Positions 7,777-16,100 of a stretch of DNA of 31,809 nucleotides are shown piece after piece (the first letter of the stretch is position 1; each line of letters opens with the position of its first letter). Where the stretch lies: assembly GCA_905373625.1 (NCBI GenBank), contig CAJPTS010000001.1:1-31809 (forward strand), in the 5' to 3' direction. A program made the position numbers and the translations under genes. This DNA is from Bacteroidia bacterium (GTDB lineage Bacteria > Bacteroidota > Bacteroidia > Bacteroidales > CAJPTX01). Under the pieces are notes generated by a model. The model made no database searches, was not told the origin of the DNA, and saw nothing but the letters and a program-made list of their open reading frames with translations.

Positions 7777-9453
7777 TCATTTACTGATAGCGCCCTTGGC
7801 GTAGGTCTGTCGCCGTATGCTTTGCTTGGTGGTAAGTTCAAAGGGAAGGTACTGAATCTGTACCCGATCAATGCGCACAGGAGCATGTAATTTAGCATTA
7901 ACGCGCTCTCGATTCCGTTCCATAAGGAAAAAGAGCTCCGCTTCAGAGAGCTGCCTCCGTACATTCCTATTAGGCATAGGCTGCACTAAAATGACGAGCT
8001 CGCCATCGCGTTCTACTAGCAACGAATCTTGTACCTGCGGCATAGTATTCATTAGGCTCTCAATCTCCTCGGGACAGACGAAAGTACTGTTCATACACAG
8101 CGCATTTTTTCTCCTCCCCTTAACGTAAAGGTAGTTGTTCTTATCCAAGTAGCCAAGATCGCCCGTATCAAACCATCCCAGATCATCGAAAGAATCGCGG
8201 GTTACAGCGGTATTTTTGAAGTAGCCCAACATCAAATTCTCCCCTCGAATAAAAATAGATCCGACCCCCGTAGGGTCGGCGTCACGGATACTTACTTCTA
8301 CGCCTTCTATGGGGCGTCCAACCGTTCGCGTCGTGTTGGCGTCTACCGTTCGGTAGGTTACTAAAGCGGCACTCTCGGTGAGCCCATACCCCAGTGAGTA
8401 ACGAAAACCTATGAAGTGTAGAAAATCTTCAATCACTGGGTTCAGGAGCGTCCCGCCAAGGACGACGGTCATAAACTCATCTCCGAATAAATGGTTTAGG
8501 CGACGTCTTATTCGTTTTCGCAGCCTCTGCCCGATGAGGGGGAGCGTTAGCATTAAATGGGGGAGGGGGCGTTGCCACCACGCGGGGACGACGGACTTGA
8601 AGATGCGTTCGAAACTACTAGGTACTATTTGTATTAGGCGAGGTTTGTAGCGCTCGAATGCTTCGCAAATGATTTGTAGGGAGGGTGTCGAGGGAAGTAA
8701 ATGTGTGTGCGCACCACTTAGGATGCCGTACAGGAGATCGAAAATCTGTCCGTAGATATGTGAGTAGGGGAGAGCGGCTACGAGAGGTTCGCCTAATGTG
8801 AGCAGTACTACTTTCCGTGCGTAGCGCACATTGAGCATGAGACTACGCATCGCAAGTAAAACGCCCTTAGGGGTATCTACAGAACCCGTTGTATAGGAAA
8901 GTACTACGGGAGTCTCGGAGGTATGCGAGTAGTAGCATGCCATTCGTTCGAGTAGCACAGAGTACTCTGTACGTGGTCGTGCCAACAGAACTTGTAGCCA
9001 ATCGTGTAAAGACGGATCTGCCGAATGAAGAAGTCGCCAGTCCTGCAAAGAGAGAATAGCTTGTAGTCCCACGAGACGGAATTCATTGAGTTCCTCCCAG
9101 AGCAGTTCGCTGACAAAGAGGAGCTTTGCCTCGGCGTGCTCTAATATCGGGTAAATAGAATTGGGTTTGGCGGTCTCGGGGAGTGGGACGATAACGGCGC
9201 CGTAAGTGATGGTTGCCACGTAAACGGCTGCCCAGTTTGCGCTATTATGTCCTAGGAGTGCTACTCGGTCGCCTGGTTGTAAAGCGGCACGACGAAAAAG
9301 ATTATGCAGTTGCTCTACTGCATGGGCTAAATCTTGGTAAGTGACCTCGCGTCCTGTAGCCTCGGTAAAGGCTACTCGTTCCCCACACTGTGAGAAGACA
9401 ATGCGGAAGAGATCACAGAGCCCCTTAGCGCCCTCCCAGTCCAGTTCCCGCAT
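7777..9453 (-). CDS. AMP-dependent acyl-CoA synthetase/ligase family protein, atypical core motifs
   Basis: A 558-residue member of the adenylate-forming (ANL) superfamily, most like long-chain fatty acyl-CoA synthetases, which activate an acid as acyl-AMP and then transfer it to CoA. Recognisable elements are the phosphate loop region at 186-198 (SYTTGSVDTPKGV), the A5 motif YGLTES (356-361), the A7 motif GWFDTGD (426-432) and the hinge region GRRKN (446-450). Two are off-consensus. The phosphate loop is usually S/T-G-T-T-G-x-P-K-G, but here V and D replace the second T and the G. Near the C-terminus, LTTKQSIRR puts Ser545 where the catalytic lysine of L-T-P-T-x-K-x-R-R normally aligns, with Lys543 two residues earlier. 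The length is normal. It starts at ATG 9453, four bases after the nadA stop, so it is probably co-transcribed with nadC-nadA. The substrate is unknown and activity may be altered. Confidence 0.85.
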   Translation of the reverse strand: MRELDWEGAKGLCDLFRIVFSQCGERVAFTEATGREVTYQDLAHAVEQLHNLFRRAALQPGDRVALLGHNSANWAAVYVATITYGAVIVPLPETAKPNSIYPILEHAEAKLLFVSELLWEELNEFRLVGLQAILSLQDWRLLHSADPSLHDWLQVLLARPRTEYSVLLERMACYYSHTSETPVVLSYTTGSVDTPKGVLLAMRSLMLNVRYARKVVLLTLGEPLVAALPYSHIYGQIFDLLYGILSGAHTHLLPSTPSLQIICEAFERYKPRLIQIVPSSFERIFKSVVPAWWQRPLPHLMLTLPLIGQRLRKRIRRRLNHLFGDEFMTVVLGGTLLNPVIEDFLHFIGFRYSLGYGLTESAALVTYRTVDANTTRTVGRPIEGVEVSIRDADPTGVGSIFIRGENLMLGYFKNTAVTRDSFDDLGWFDTGDLGYLDKNNYLYVKGRRKNALCMNSTFVCPEEIESLMNTMPQVQDSLLVERDGELVILVQPMPNRNVRRQLSEAELFFLMERNRERVNAKLHAPVRIDRVQIQYLPFELTTKQSIRRQTYAKGAISK

Positions 9454-9457
9454 GTCA

Positions 9458-10414
9458 TTAACCGATAGCCAACATTCTCTCTATGGAAATGCGAGCCGAT
9501 TGGGCTAATTCTGCCTCGACGCGCACCTCGTTTTTCTCTTCTCGGAGGCATTCTAAGACGTTGACTAACGTAGCATGCTTCATATGCTCACATTGCGCCG
9601 TAGGAGCAACCAAGATGAGCTCTTTCTCTGGGACTGTTTGCTGCATTTTATAAAGCACGCCCTCTTCTGTCACAACCAGCAGTTGAGGTTCGGAGCAACG
9701 TTTTGCTTCGTTAATCATGCCAGTCGTAGAGCTAATGAACACACGTGCGTCGTTACGGATCTCGTCATCAGAAGCCCCTGCACTTTCGGGATGTATAAGT
9801 ACGCGCGCCTTGGGATATTTGCGCATTTGTGCTTTGATGACCGCCGTAGTAAATTCGTTGTGTACATGACAAGCGCCATCCCAGAGTTTCATAGGGATGC
9901 CCGTCTGTAGCTGGATGTAGCGTCCTAAATTACGATCGGGCGCGAAGAGTAAACGGTGGTCTGGTGCGTAGTATTTTACCACCTGTAGGGCATTAGAAGA
10001 GGTGCAACAGCAGTCCGTGTATGCTTTCACTTCAGCCGTAGTATTAACATAGGAGATGACGAAGTAGTCTGGGTTCGCTTCTCGCCACGCCGCGAGTTGA
10101 GCGCCCGTAATACCATCGGCAAGAGAGCACTTTGCTTCTAAAGCGGGTAATAGTACCTTCTTATCTTGTGCCAAAATAGAAGCCGTCTCTGCCATAAAGT
10201 GTACGCCACAAAAAACTATAATGTCTGCGTCAGATTTAGCAGCTTCGCGCGATAACCCTAAGGAGTCTCCCACGTAGTCACAAACTTCTTGCACATCGGG
10301 GTTGGCATAGTAGTGCCCTAGGAGTATGGCATGCTTGCTATGACGTAGTTCGTTCAACTCGTCGAGTAAATGTTTCTGACTTGTGGCTTGTAGCTTGGTA
10401 TTACTCATAGTCAT
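9458..10414 (-). CDS. nadA: Quinolinate synthase
   Basis: NadA is a [4Fe-4S] enzyme that condenses iminoaspartate with dihydroxyacetone phosphate to form quinolinate in NAD biosynthesis. Diagnostic stretches, numbered on the frame opened at 10447, are GHYYANPDVQEVCDYVGDS, then C107 in EAKCSLADG, C193 in GACHVHNEF and C286 in APTAQCEHMK; these are the three expected cluster ligands. HPESAG and STTGM are also present. The frame extends upstream to a TTG at 10447, but the ATG at 10414 (residue 12 of that frame; another ATG is at 10408) is the more natural start and still leaves a normal N-terminus. The gene lies directly after nadC in the same direction, so the two steps are co-expressed. No nadB (aspartate oxidase) is in the window; iminoaspartate must come from an enzyme encoded elsewhere. 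Confidence 0.95.
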   Translation of the reverse strand: MTMSNTKLQATSQKHLLDELNELRHSKHAILLGHYYANPDVQEVCDYVGDSLGLSREAAKSDADIIVFCGVHFMAETASILAQDKKVLLPALEAKCSLADGITGAQLAAWREANPDYFVISYVNTTAEVKAYTDCCCTSSNALQVVKYYAPDHRLLFAPDRNLGRYIQLQTGIPMKLWDGACHVHNEFTTAVIKAQMRKYPKARVLIHPESAGASDDEIRNDARVFISSTTGMINEAKRCSEPQLLVVTEEGVLYKMQQTVPEKELILVAPTAQCEHMKHATLVNVLECLREEKNEVRVEAELAQSARISIERMLAIG

Positions 10415-10491
10415 TGCAGATGATTTTGCGGATTCGCGCAAGAACAAGAGCCCTTACCCTTTAATTTGACACTGCACGCCGCGTTTTTAGC

Positions 10492-11331
10492 CTAGTTTAC
10501 TTCGAGTTTCATACTAATATCTAACGCACGTACACTATGCGTAATGCTCCCCGTGCTTACAAAATTTACGCCAGTTTCGGCAATAGTGCGCACGCGTTCG
10601 AGTGTAACATTGCCAGAGGCTTCGGTGAGCGTACGTTCATCTATCAGGAGGACGGCTTGCCGCATAGTCTCAATGTCCATATTATCTAACATGATAATAT
10701 CTGCCCTCGCTTTCATTGCTTCGCATACTTCATCTAACGTTGAGGTTTCCACTTCAATGCGAAGATAGGGAGGAATGGCAGCTCTTACCATACGTACAGC
10801 ATTGATGATACTCCCTGCCGCCACAATATGGTTGTCCTTAATCATGGCCAGATCAAATAGTCCCATGCGGTGATTCGCTCCTCCGCCGTGTCGTACGGCC
10901 ATTTTATCTAAGAGACGATGCCCAGGTAAAGTCTTCCGTGTATCTAATAACTGCGTTGGGAGGTCGCCGATGGCTGTGACAAACGCTCGTGTGGTGGTAG
11001 CGATGCCCGACATGCGTTGTACAAAATTCAGTGCCGTGCGTTCGCCCGAAAGCAGAGCTTTATAGTTGCCACGAAAAGAGACGATTTCCTGCCCTTGTGT
11101 AACCTCCTGTCCGTCTGCGATACGAATATCCATCTGTACGGAAGGATCTAGTGTAGCAAAGACTCGCTGTGCGACCTCTAAACCCGAAACCACGCCTTCG
11201 TGCTTCGCAATCCAGCGAGCAGTAGCTAACGTATTTTTGCCTATCAGCGCATCTGTTGCGAGATCGCCACTGCCCAAGTCCTCTTGCAACGCTAGTGCGA
11301 TTAGCTGATCCAATTGCCAAGCATAGTGCAT
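10492..11331 (-). CDS. nadC: Nicotinate-nucleotide pyrophosphorylase (quinolinate phosphoribosyltransferase)
   Basis: NadC converts quinolinate and PRPP to nicotinate mononucleotide, CO2 and pyrophosphate, the step following NadA. The 279-residue length is typical. Signature residues are the D130-T-R-K-T segment, K143 and the R147-H-G-G-G loop, the K165-D-N-H segment, E-V-E at the strand after LRIE, and LDNM followed by the GNVTLERV and VNFVSTGSITHS segments that bind phosphate at the C-terminus. It is the first gene of the leftward nadC-nadA-acyl ligase run. The ATG at 11331 is preceded by a good -7 box (11370-11363), giving a 5' leader of about 25 bases. Confidence 0.96.
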   Translation of the reverse strand: MHYAWQLDQLIALALQEDLGSGDLATDALIGKNTLATARWIAKHEGVVSGLEVAQRVFATLDPSVQMDIRIADGQEVTQGQEIVSFRGNYKALLSGERTALNFVQRMSGIATTTRAFVTAIGDLPTQLLDTRKTLPGHRLLDKMAVRHGGGANHRMGLFDLAMIKDNHIVAAGSIINAVRMVRAAIPPYLRIEVETSTLDEVCEAMKARADIIMLDNMDIETMRQAVLLIDERTLTEASGNVTLERVRTIAETGVNFVSTGSITHSVRALDISMKLEVN

Positions 11332-11362
11332 GTGTCGCTTCTTTTAAGAAAATCTAATAGTG

Positions 11363-11370
11363 CAAAAGTA
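11363..11370 (-). promoter_or_regulatory. -7 box (TAnnTTTG) of the nadC promoter
   Basis: Read on the minus strand the bases are TACTTTTG, an exact match to the Bacteroidota primary sigma -7 consensus TAnnTTTG, about 32 bases before the nadC start codon. A T-rich stretch (TTTTTCTTCTA on the minus strand, around 11391-11401) lies at the distance expected for the -33 element but is not an exact TTTG. Confidence 0.5.
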
Positions 11371-11457
11371 GGCAATGTAACGGAGTCGCGTAGAAGAAAA
11401 ACAGAATCTGGTTGCCATGCTATAAAGAATCTATTTAAGAGCTTTCGCTATATTTTC

Positions 11458-11465
11458 TACCTTTG
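11458..11465 (+). promoter_or_regulatory. -7 box (TAnnTTTG) of the pdxA-ruvA-sprA promoter
   Basis: TACCTTTG matches the Bacteroidota -7 consensus exactly, 42 bases before the pdxA ATG. TTTA at 11433-11436 sits about 21 bases upstream and is a plausible -33 element with one mismatch to TTTG. Together with the nadC box on the other strand it makes 11332-11507 a divergent promoter region. Confidence 0.55.
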
Positions 11466-11507
11466 TTCAAAACAAGAGTGTGGCGTTGTTTAGTTGGGAG
11501 AGTGTAA

Positions 11508-12581
11508 ATGTTGGAGGGAAAGGTTGTTGTCGGCATAACGCAGGGCGACTGTAATGGTATAGGTCCAGAGGTGCTAATTCGTGCCTTGCAAGACCCAATG
11601 TTTGTAGAGCAGTTCGTGCCTGTAATTTATGGTTCGGGGCGAGTGCTGGCCTACTATCGGAAAAACCTAAATATGCAGGGCGTACAGGTCTTTGCGGTGA
11701 AACGTGCAGCAGAGGCTCATCCGCGCCGTATAAACCTTGTAGAAGTCTCTGTTGCAGAGCCTGTTATGGTAGAGATGGGGCAGCCTACGCGTCTTGCAGG
11801 ACTTTTGGCGTATAATGCCCTAGAGGCATTCTTTCAAGATTGGCACGAAGGTGCACTTGACGCTCTTGTTACACTTCCTGTCAACAAGAGTACAATGCAA
11901 TCGTCTGCTTTTGCATTCCCAGGTCATACCGAATACTTGGCAGATCGGACACAGAGTGAAAACTCGCTCATGTTCATGGTGAGTGATCGGCTTCGTGTCG
12001 GAGTGGTAACGGGGCACGTGCCCCTACGTCGAGTGCCAGAGTTGCTTACCACAGAGCGTATTTTGTCAAAGATCCGTCTGATGAGCGAGACTCTCCGACG
12101 CGATTTTGAGCTAGAGCGTCCCAGTATTGCCGTATTAGGTTTAAACCCTCATGCGGGTGAGGGAGGTCTTTTGGGAACAGAAGAAATGACCATTATAGAG
12201 CCTGCCATAGAACAGGCAAATGCAGAGGGGTTGATTGCCGTAGGTCCGCTACCAGCCGATGGATTCTTTGGTGCAGGAACGTGGAAGAACTATGATGCTG
12301 TGCTTGCCATGTATCACGACCAAGGATTAATTCCTTTTAAGTCTTTAATCTTCGAGGACGGAGTGAATTATACTGCTGGTTTACCTCTTGTACGCACGTC
12401 GCCTGCGCATGGAACGGGGTATGGGTTGGTAGGAAAGAATCTCGCATCCTGCGAGCCTTTTCGACAGTCCGTCTATATGGTCATCCGAATTGCTAAGGCG
12501 CGTCAACGTACTGATGCTATACAAGCAGGCGCATTGCGACCGCAGTCACTCGCTGATGCTACAGACACGGTAGAGCGTTAG
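11508..12581 (+). CDS. pdxA: 4-hydroxythreonine-4-phosphate dehydrogenase
   Basis: PdxA oxidises 4-phosphohydroxy-L-threonine in the DXP-dependent route to pyridoxal 5'-phosphate. The 357-residue protein carries GITQGDCNGIGPEV at the N-terminus, PVNKST, FPGHTEYLADRT (H140), and the three metal-binding histidines H170 (TGHVPLR), H215 (GLNPHAGEGG) and H270 (MYHDQGLIPFK). The spacing of these histidines, 45 and 55 residues, equals that of the E. coli enzyme. TSPAHGTGYG follows. The start ATG has GGGAGAG upstream. It is the first gene of a rightward run with ruvA (15-base gap) and sprA; the last two are unrelated in function, so the grouping is probably a shared promoter only. Confidence 0.96.
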   Translation: MLEGKVVVGITQGDCNGIGPEVLIRALQDPMFVEQFVPVIYGSGRVLAYYRKNLNMQGVQVFAVKRAAEAHPRRINLVEVSVAEPVMVEMGQPTRLAGLLAYNALEAFFQDWHEGALDALVTLPVNKSTMQSSAFAFPGHTEYLADRTQSENSLMFMVSDRLRVGVVTGHVPLRRVPELLTTERILSKIRLMSETLRRDFELERPSIAVLGLNPHAGEGGLLGTEEMTIIEPAIEQANAEGLIAVGPLPADGFFGAGTWKNYDAVLAMYHDQGLIPFKSLIFEDGVNYTAGLPLVRTSPAHGTGYGLVGKNLASCEPFRQSVYMVIRIAKARQRTDAIQAGALRPQSLADATDTVER

Positions 12582-12596
12582 TCGGAGACCGTGCCG

Positions 12597-13178
12597 ATGA
12601 TAGATTTTATTTCGGGCGATGTCGTCTCTCTCTCGCCCACCGAGGTGGTTATAGCTAACGGTGGCATGGGGTATATGCTTCAGATCTCTATGCAGACCTA
12701 TACTGCTATTGAGGGTAAAGTTACCGTGTTGCTCTATGTACACGAAGCCATTCGCGAGGACGCGTACGATCTCTACGGCTTTCTGACAAAGACAGAACGG
12801 AGTCTTTTTCGTCTTCTCATCTCCGTCTCGGGGGTCGGCTCTAATACAGCGCGTTTACTACTCTCTTCGTATGAAAGTGCTGAGTTGGTGGCAATCATAC
12901 GCGATGGCGATTCTACCCGTTTGTGTCAAGCGAAAGGCATCGGGACGAAGACGGCACAGCGCATAATTGTAGATCTACAAAATAAGGTCGGAGATCTCAG
13001 TGTTGTCGGTACGGGGGCGCTGGCTGCGCACAATACCAAACGTGACGAAGCGTTATTTGCTTTGATCGCATTAGGTTTCGCGCGGGCTGCGAGTGAGAAG
13101 GTTTTAGACGCTCTTTTGAAGTCAGATGCGTCGCTCACCGTGGAACAGTTGATCAAGGCGGCATTACGGCAATTGTAG
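12597..13178 (+). CDS. ruvA: Holliday junction branch migration protein RuvA
   Basis: RuvA binds four-way DNA junctions as a tetramer and loads the RuvB motor during recombination repair. The 193-residue protein begins MIDFISGDVV, the usual N-terminal OB fold. Two helix-hairpin-helix motifs follow, GVGSNTARLLLSS and GIGTKTAQRIIVDL, then an acidic and alanine-rich linker and the C-terminal RuvB-contact domain ending LIKAALRQL. The frame also offers a GTG two codons earlier (12591). The ATG at 12597 matches the family start and sits nine bases after GGAG. Placement directly before sprA is common in Bacteroidota. Confidence 0.95.
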   Translation: MIDFISGDVVSLSPTEVVIANGGMGYMLQISMQTYTAIEGKVTVLLYVHEAIREDAYDLYGFLTKTERSLFRLLISVSGVGSNTARLLLSSYESAELVAIIRDGDSTRLCQAKGIGTKTAQRIIVDLQNKVGDLSVVGTGALAAHNTKRDEALFALIALGFARAASEKVLDALLKSDASLTVEQLIKAALRQL

Positions 13179-13188
13179 CAAAATAGCA

Positions 13189-16100
13189 GTGGTGGGTGTT
13201 TTAGCGTGTATCAGCAAAAAAAAGAAAGCAAGGCTCTACTGGCTGTTTGCCCTCGTCCTTGTACCGTACATTTCTGTTTACCCAGCGAAGGCGCAAGAAG
13301 AGGGTGCTACCTCTGGTTCTATTCGTACGCCTGCCCTTCCGTCGTTAGTAGCAAAGAAGTACGAGGTGGTTTACGACGCTCGTACAGGTAATTATTTCGT
13401 CTACAATAAGATTGGCGACCTCACAGTGGGTCAGCCACGTGTACTCAGTGCTCAAGAGTACCGCGATTTCCGACGCGAGGAGTCTATGCGCCAATTTTGG
13501 CAGAACTCGCACGGAGAACAGCGAGACAATAGCGCTGCAGGAAGCCGTATACTCCCCGTGCTACAAGTAGGCGGCGATGAATTCGACCGTATATTTGGTA
13601 GCAATGTCATAGAGATTGTCCCACAAGGCTCGGCTGAGCTAACATTTGGGGTTACACACTCGAATACTCAGAACTATGCCCTACCTGAGGATATGCGTAG
13701 TAATACTACGTTTGATTTTGATACCAAGCTACAGATCAACCTCACGGGACGTATAGGAGACAAACTCCGTATGGACGTGAAGTATAATACCGAGGCCACC
13801 TTTGATTTTGAAACGAATGTAAAGGTGGAATATACGGGGCATGAGGACGAGATAATCCAGAAAATAGAAGCGGGGAATGTCTCTATGCCGCTCCCAGGAT
13901 CGCTGATTACAGGGAGTCAGAGTTTGTTCGGTTTTCGTACCGATTTGAAATTTGGACGTCTAAACGTTTCGGCAGTACTCTCGCAACGAAAGGGACAGGC
14001 GCAGACCATAGAGGTAAAAGGGGGAGCGCAGACCAAGGACTTTGAGGTTCGGGCAGACCAATACGAAGCCAATCGACACTTCTTTTTATCCAAATATTTT
14101 TACGATCGTTACGACCAAGCGCTCAGCCAATTGCCGTTAGTCGGTTCTGGAATTGAAATCCAGAAAATCGAGGTCTGGGTCACTAATAAACAGGGACGCT
14201 TTGACGACTCGCGAGACGTGGTCGCTTTTGTCGATTTGGCGGAGGTCGGCAGTAATATCTTTGCAAATAGTGTAGTACACCCTGTGGCAGGCGAGCGCTT
14301 GCCAAGCAATGCGAGCAATACGCTTTATCATGATATGACTCAAGGGGCGTATGCGGGCATCCGTTCACTTGCCGATGTCACTGCAATTTTAGCTCCTCTT
14401 GCGGCACAGAAATTTCAGAATGGGCAGGATTATGAAAAGCTTGAAAGCGCTCGTAAACTCCGCCCGAACGAGTATACGCTCAACGCAAAGTTGGGCTTTA
14501 TCTCGTTAAACATGTCGCTCAATGCTGATGAAGTCTTGGCAGTAGCCTACGAATATACCTATCAGGGGAAAACGTATAAGGTCGGAGAGCTCTCCACCGA
14601 CGGGATTAATGCACCAGAGGCTTTGGTTGTAAAGTTACTGAAGGGGACGGATTTGTCGCCTACTATGCCCACGTGGCGTCTTATGATGAAGAACATCTAT
14701 TCGCTAGGGGCGTTTCAATTGGCAAAAAAGGATTTCCAACTTGACGTCTTGTATCAAGATGACGAAATCGGTACAGCAGTTAATTACTTAAGCAAGGGGA
14801 ATTTGCAGCGCGAGCCACTTCTCTCAGTTCTCAATCTTGATAACCTGAACTCGCAGGGCGACTACGGTCCAGACGGCGTATTTGATTATATAGAAGGAGT
14901 AACGATACAGCCTGCTACGGGACGATTTATCTTCCCGATGGTCGAACCCTTCGGGGCGTATTTGGCAAAAAAGATCGGAGATCCTACGGTGGCTGACGCA
15001 TTATGTTATCGCGAATTGTATGACAGCACCCTCTCGCGCGCACAGCAGGCGGCGGAGAAAAACAAGTTCCTCATTCGAGGCGAGTATCAGTCAAGTAGTA
15101 ATTCGGAAATTTCACTCAATGCGCCTAATGTCCCAAAAGGATCGGTCGTAGTAACGGCAGGCGGACAGCGTTTGGTAGAAAATACTGACTACGTGGTAGA
15201 TTATCTCCTCGGTACGGTTAAAATACTGAACCAAGGGCTGCTAGAATCAGGTACCCCGATTAAGATCTCTTTAGAGAGCAACCTCGGGCTAGATTTTCAA
15301 ACTAAAACACTTGTGGGGACGCACCTCGATTATCGGTTCAACGAGAAGTTCCACGTCGGAGGTACTATCTTAAATCTGACAGAGCGGCCACTCACCAAGA
15401 AAGTGAACTATGGGAACGAGGCCATGTCTAATACAATCTGGGGCTTGAATACTTCTTATGAGACGGAAGTTCCGTGGTTGACGCGCGCAGTAGACATGCT
15501 CCCATTTTTGGAAACGAAGGAAAAGTCTTCGTTCTCCTTTGACGCCGAGATGGCCAACTTTATTCCAGGGCAGTCTAGTTATCTTGATAAACGTGGGGCG
15601 GTATATTTGGATGACTTTGAGGCGAACAAATCGCTCATAGATTTGCGGATGTGGAATACCTGGAGTTTGGCGAGTGTTCCCCAAGGACAAACAGCCATAT
15701 TCCCCGAGGGCGAGTATGTAAATGATTTGCGCTCTGGCATGCAGCGTGCTCGCTTGGCGTGGTATACTATCGACCCTTTGTTTTTACGCAACTCTTCGTT
15801 GACGCCATCGCACATCCGTAACAATCCCGAGGAGCAGAGTAGCCATTTTGTCCGTGAGGTGGAAGAACAAGAGTTGTTCCCCAATCGCAGTATTCCGCAA
15901 GGTCAGCCAACCACGATCCCCGTATTTAACCTCGCTTTTTATCCGTCGGAGCGTGGTCCTTATAACTATGATGCATCGCGAGTTAATACTGACGGTACAC
16001 TCCAGATGCCCACCTCGCGCTGGGGAGGTATTATGCGTGCCCTCCCCGTAACAGATTTTGAGAACTCAAACATAGAATATCTCGAATTCTGGTTGATGGA

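Noticed and set aside
9458..10414. NadA has HPES where many homologues have HPEC, suggesting a lost iron-sulfur ligand.
   Set aside because: The three cluster cysteines (C107, C193, C286) are elsewhere and present; E. coli NadA also has HPES.
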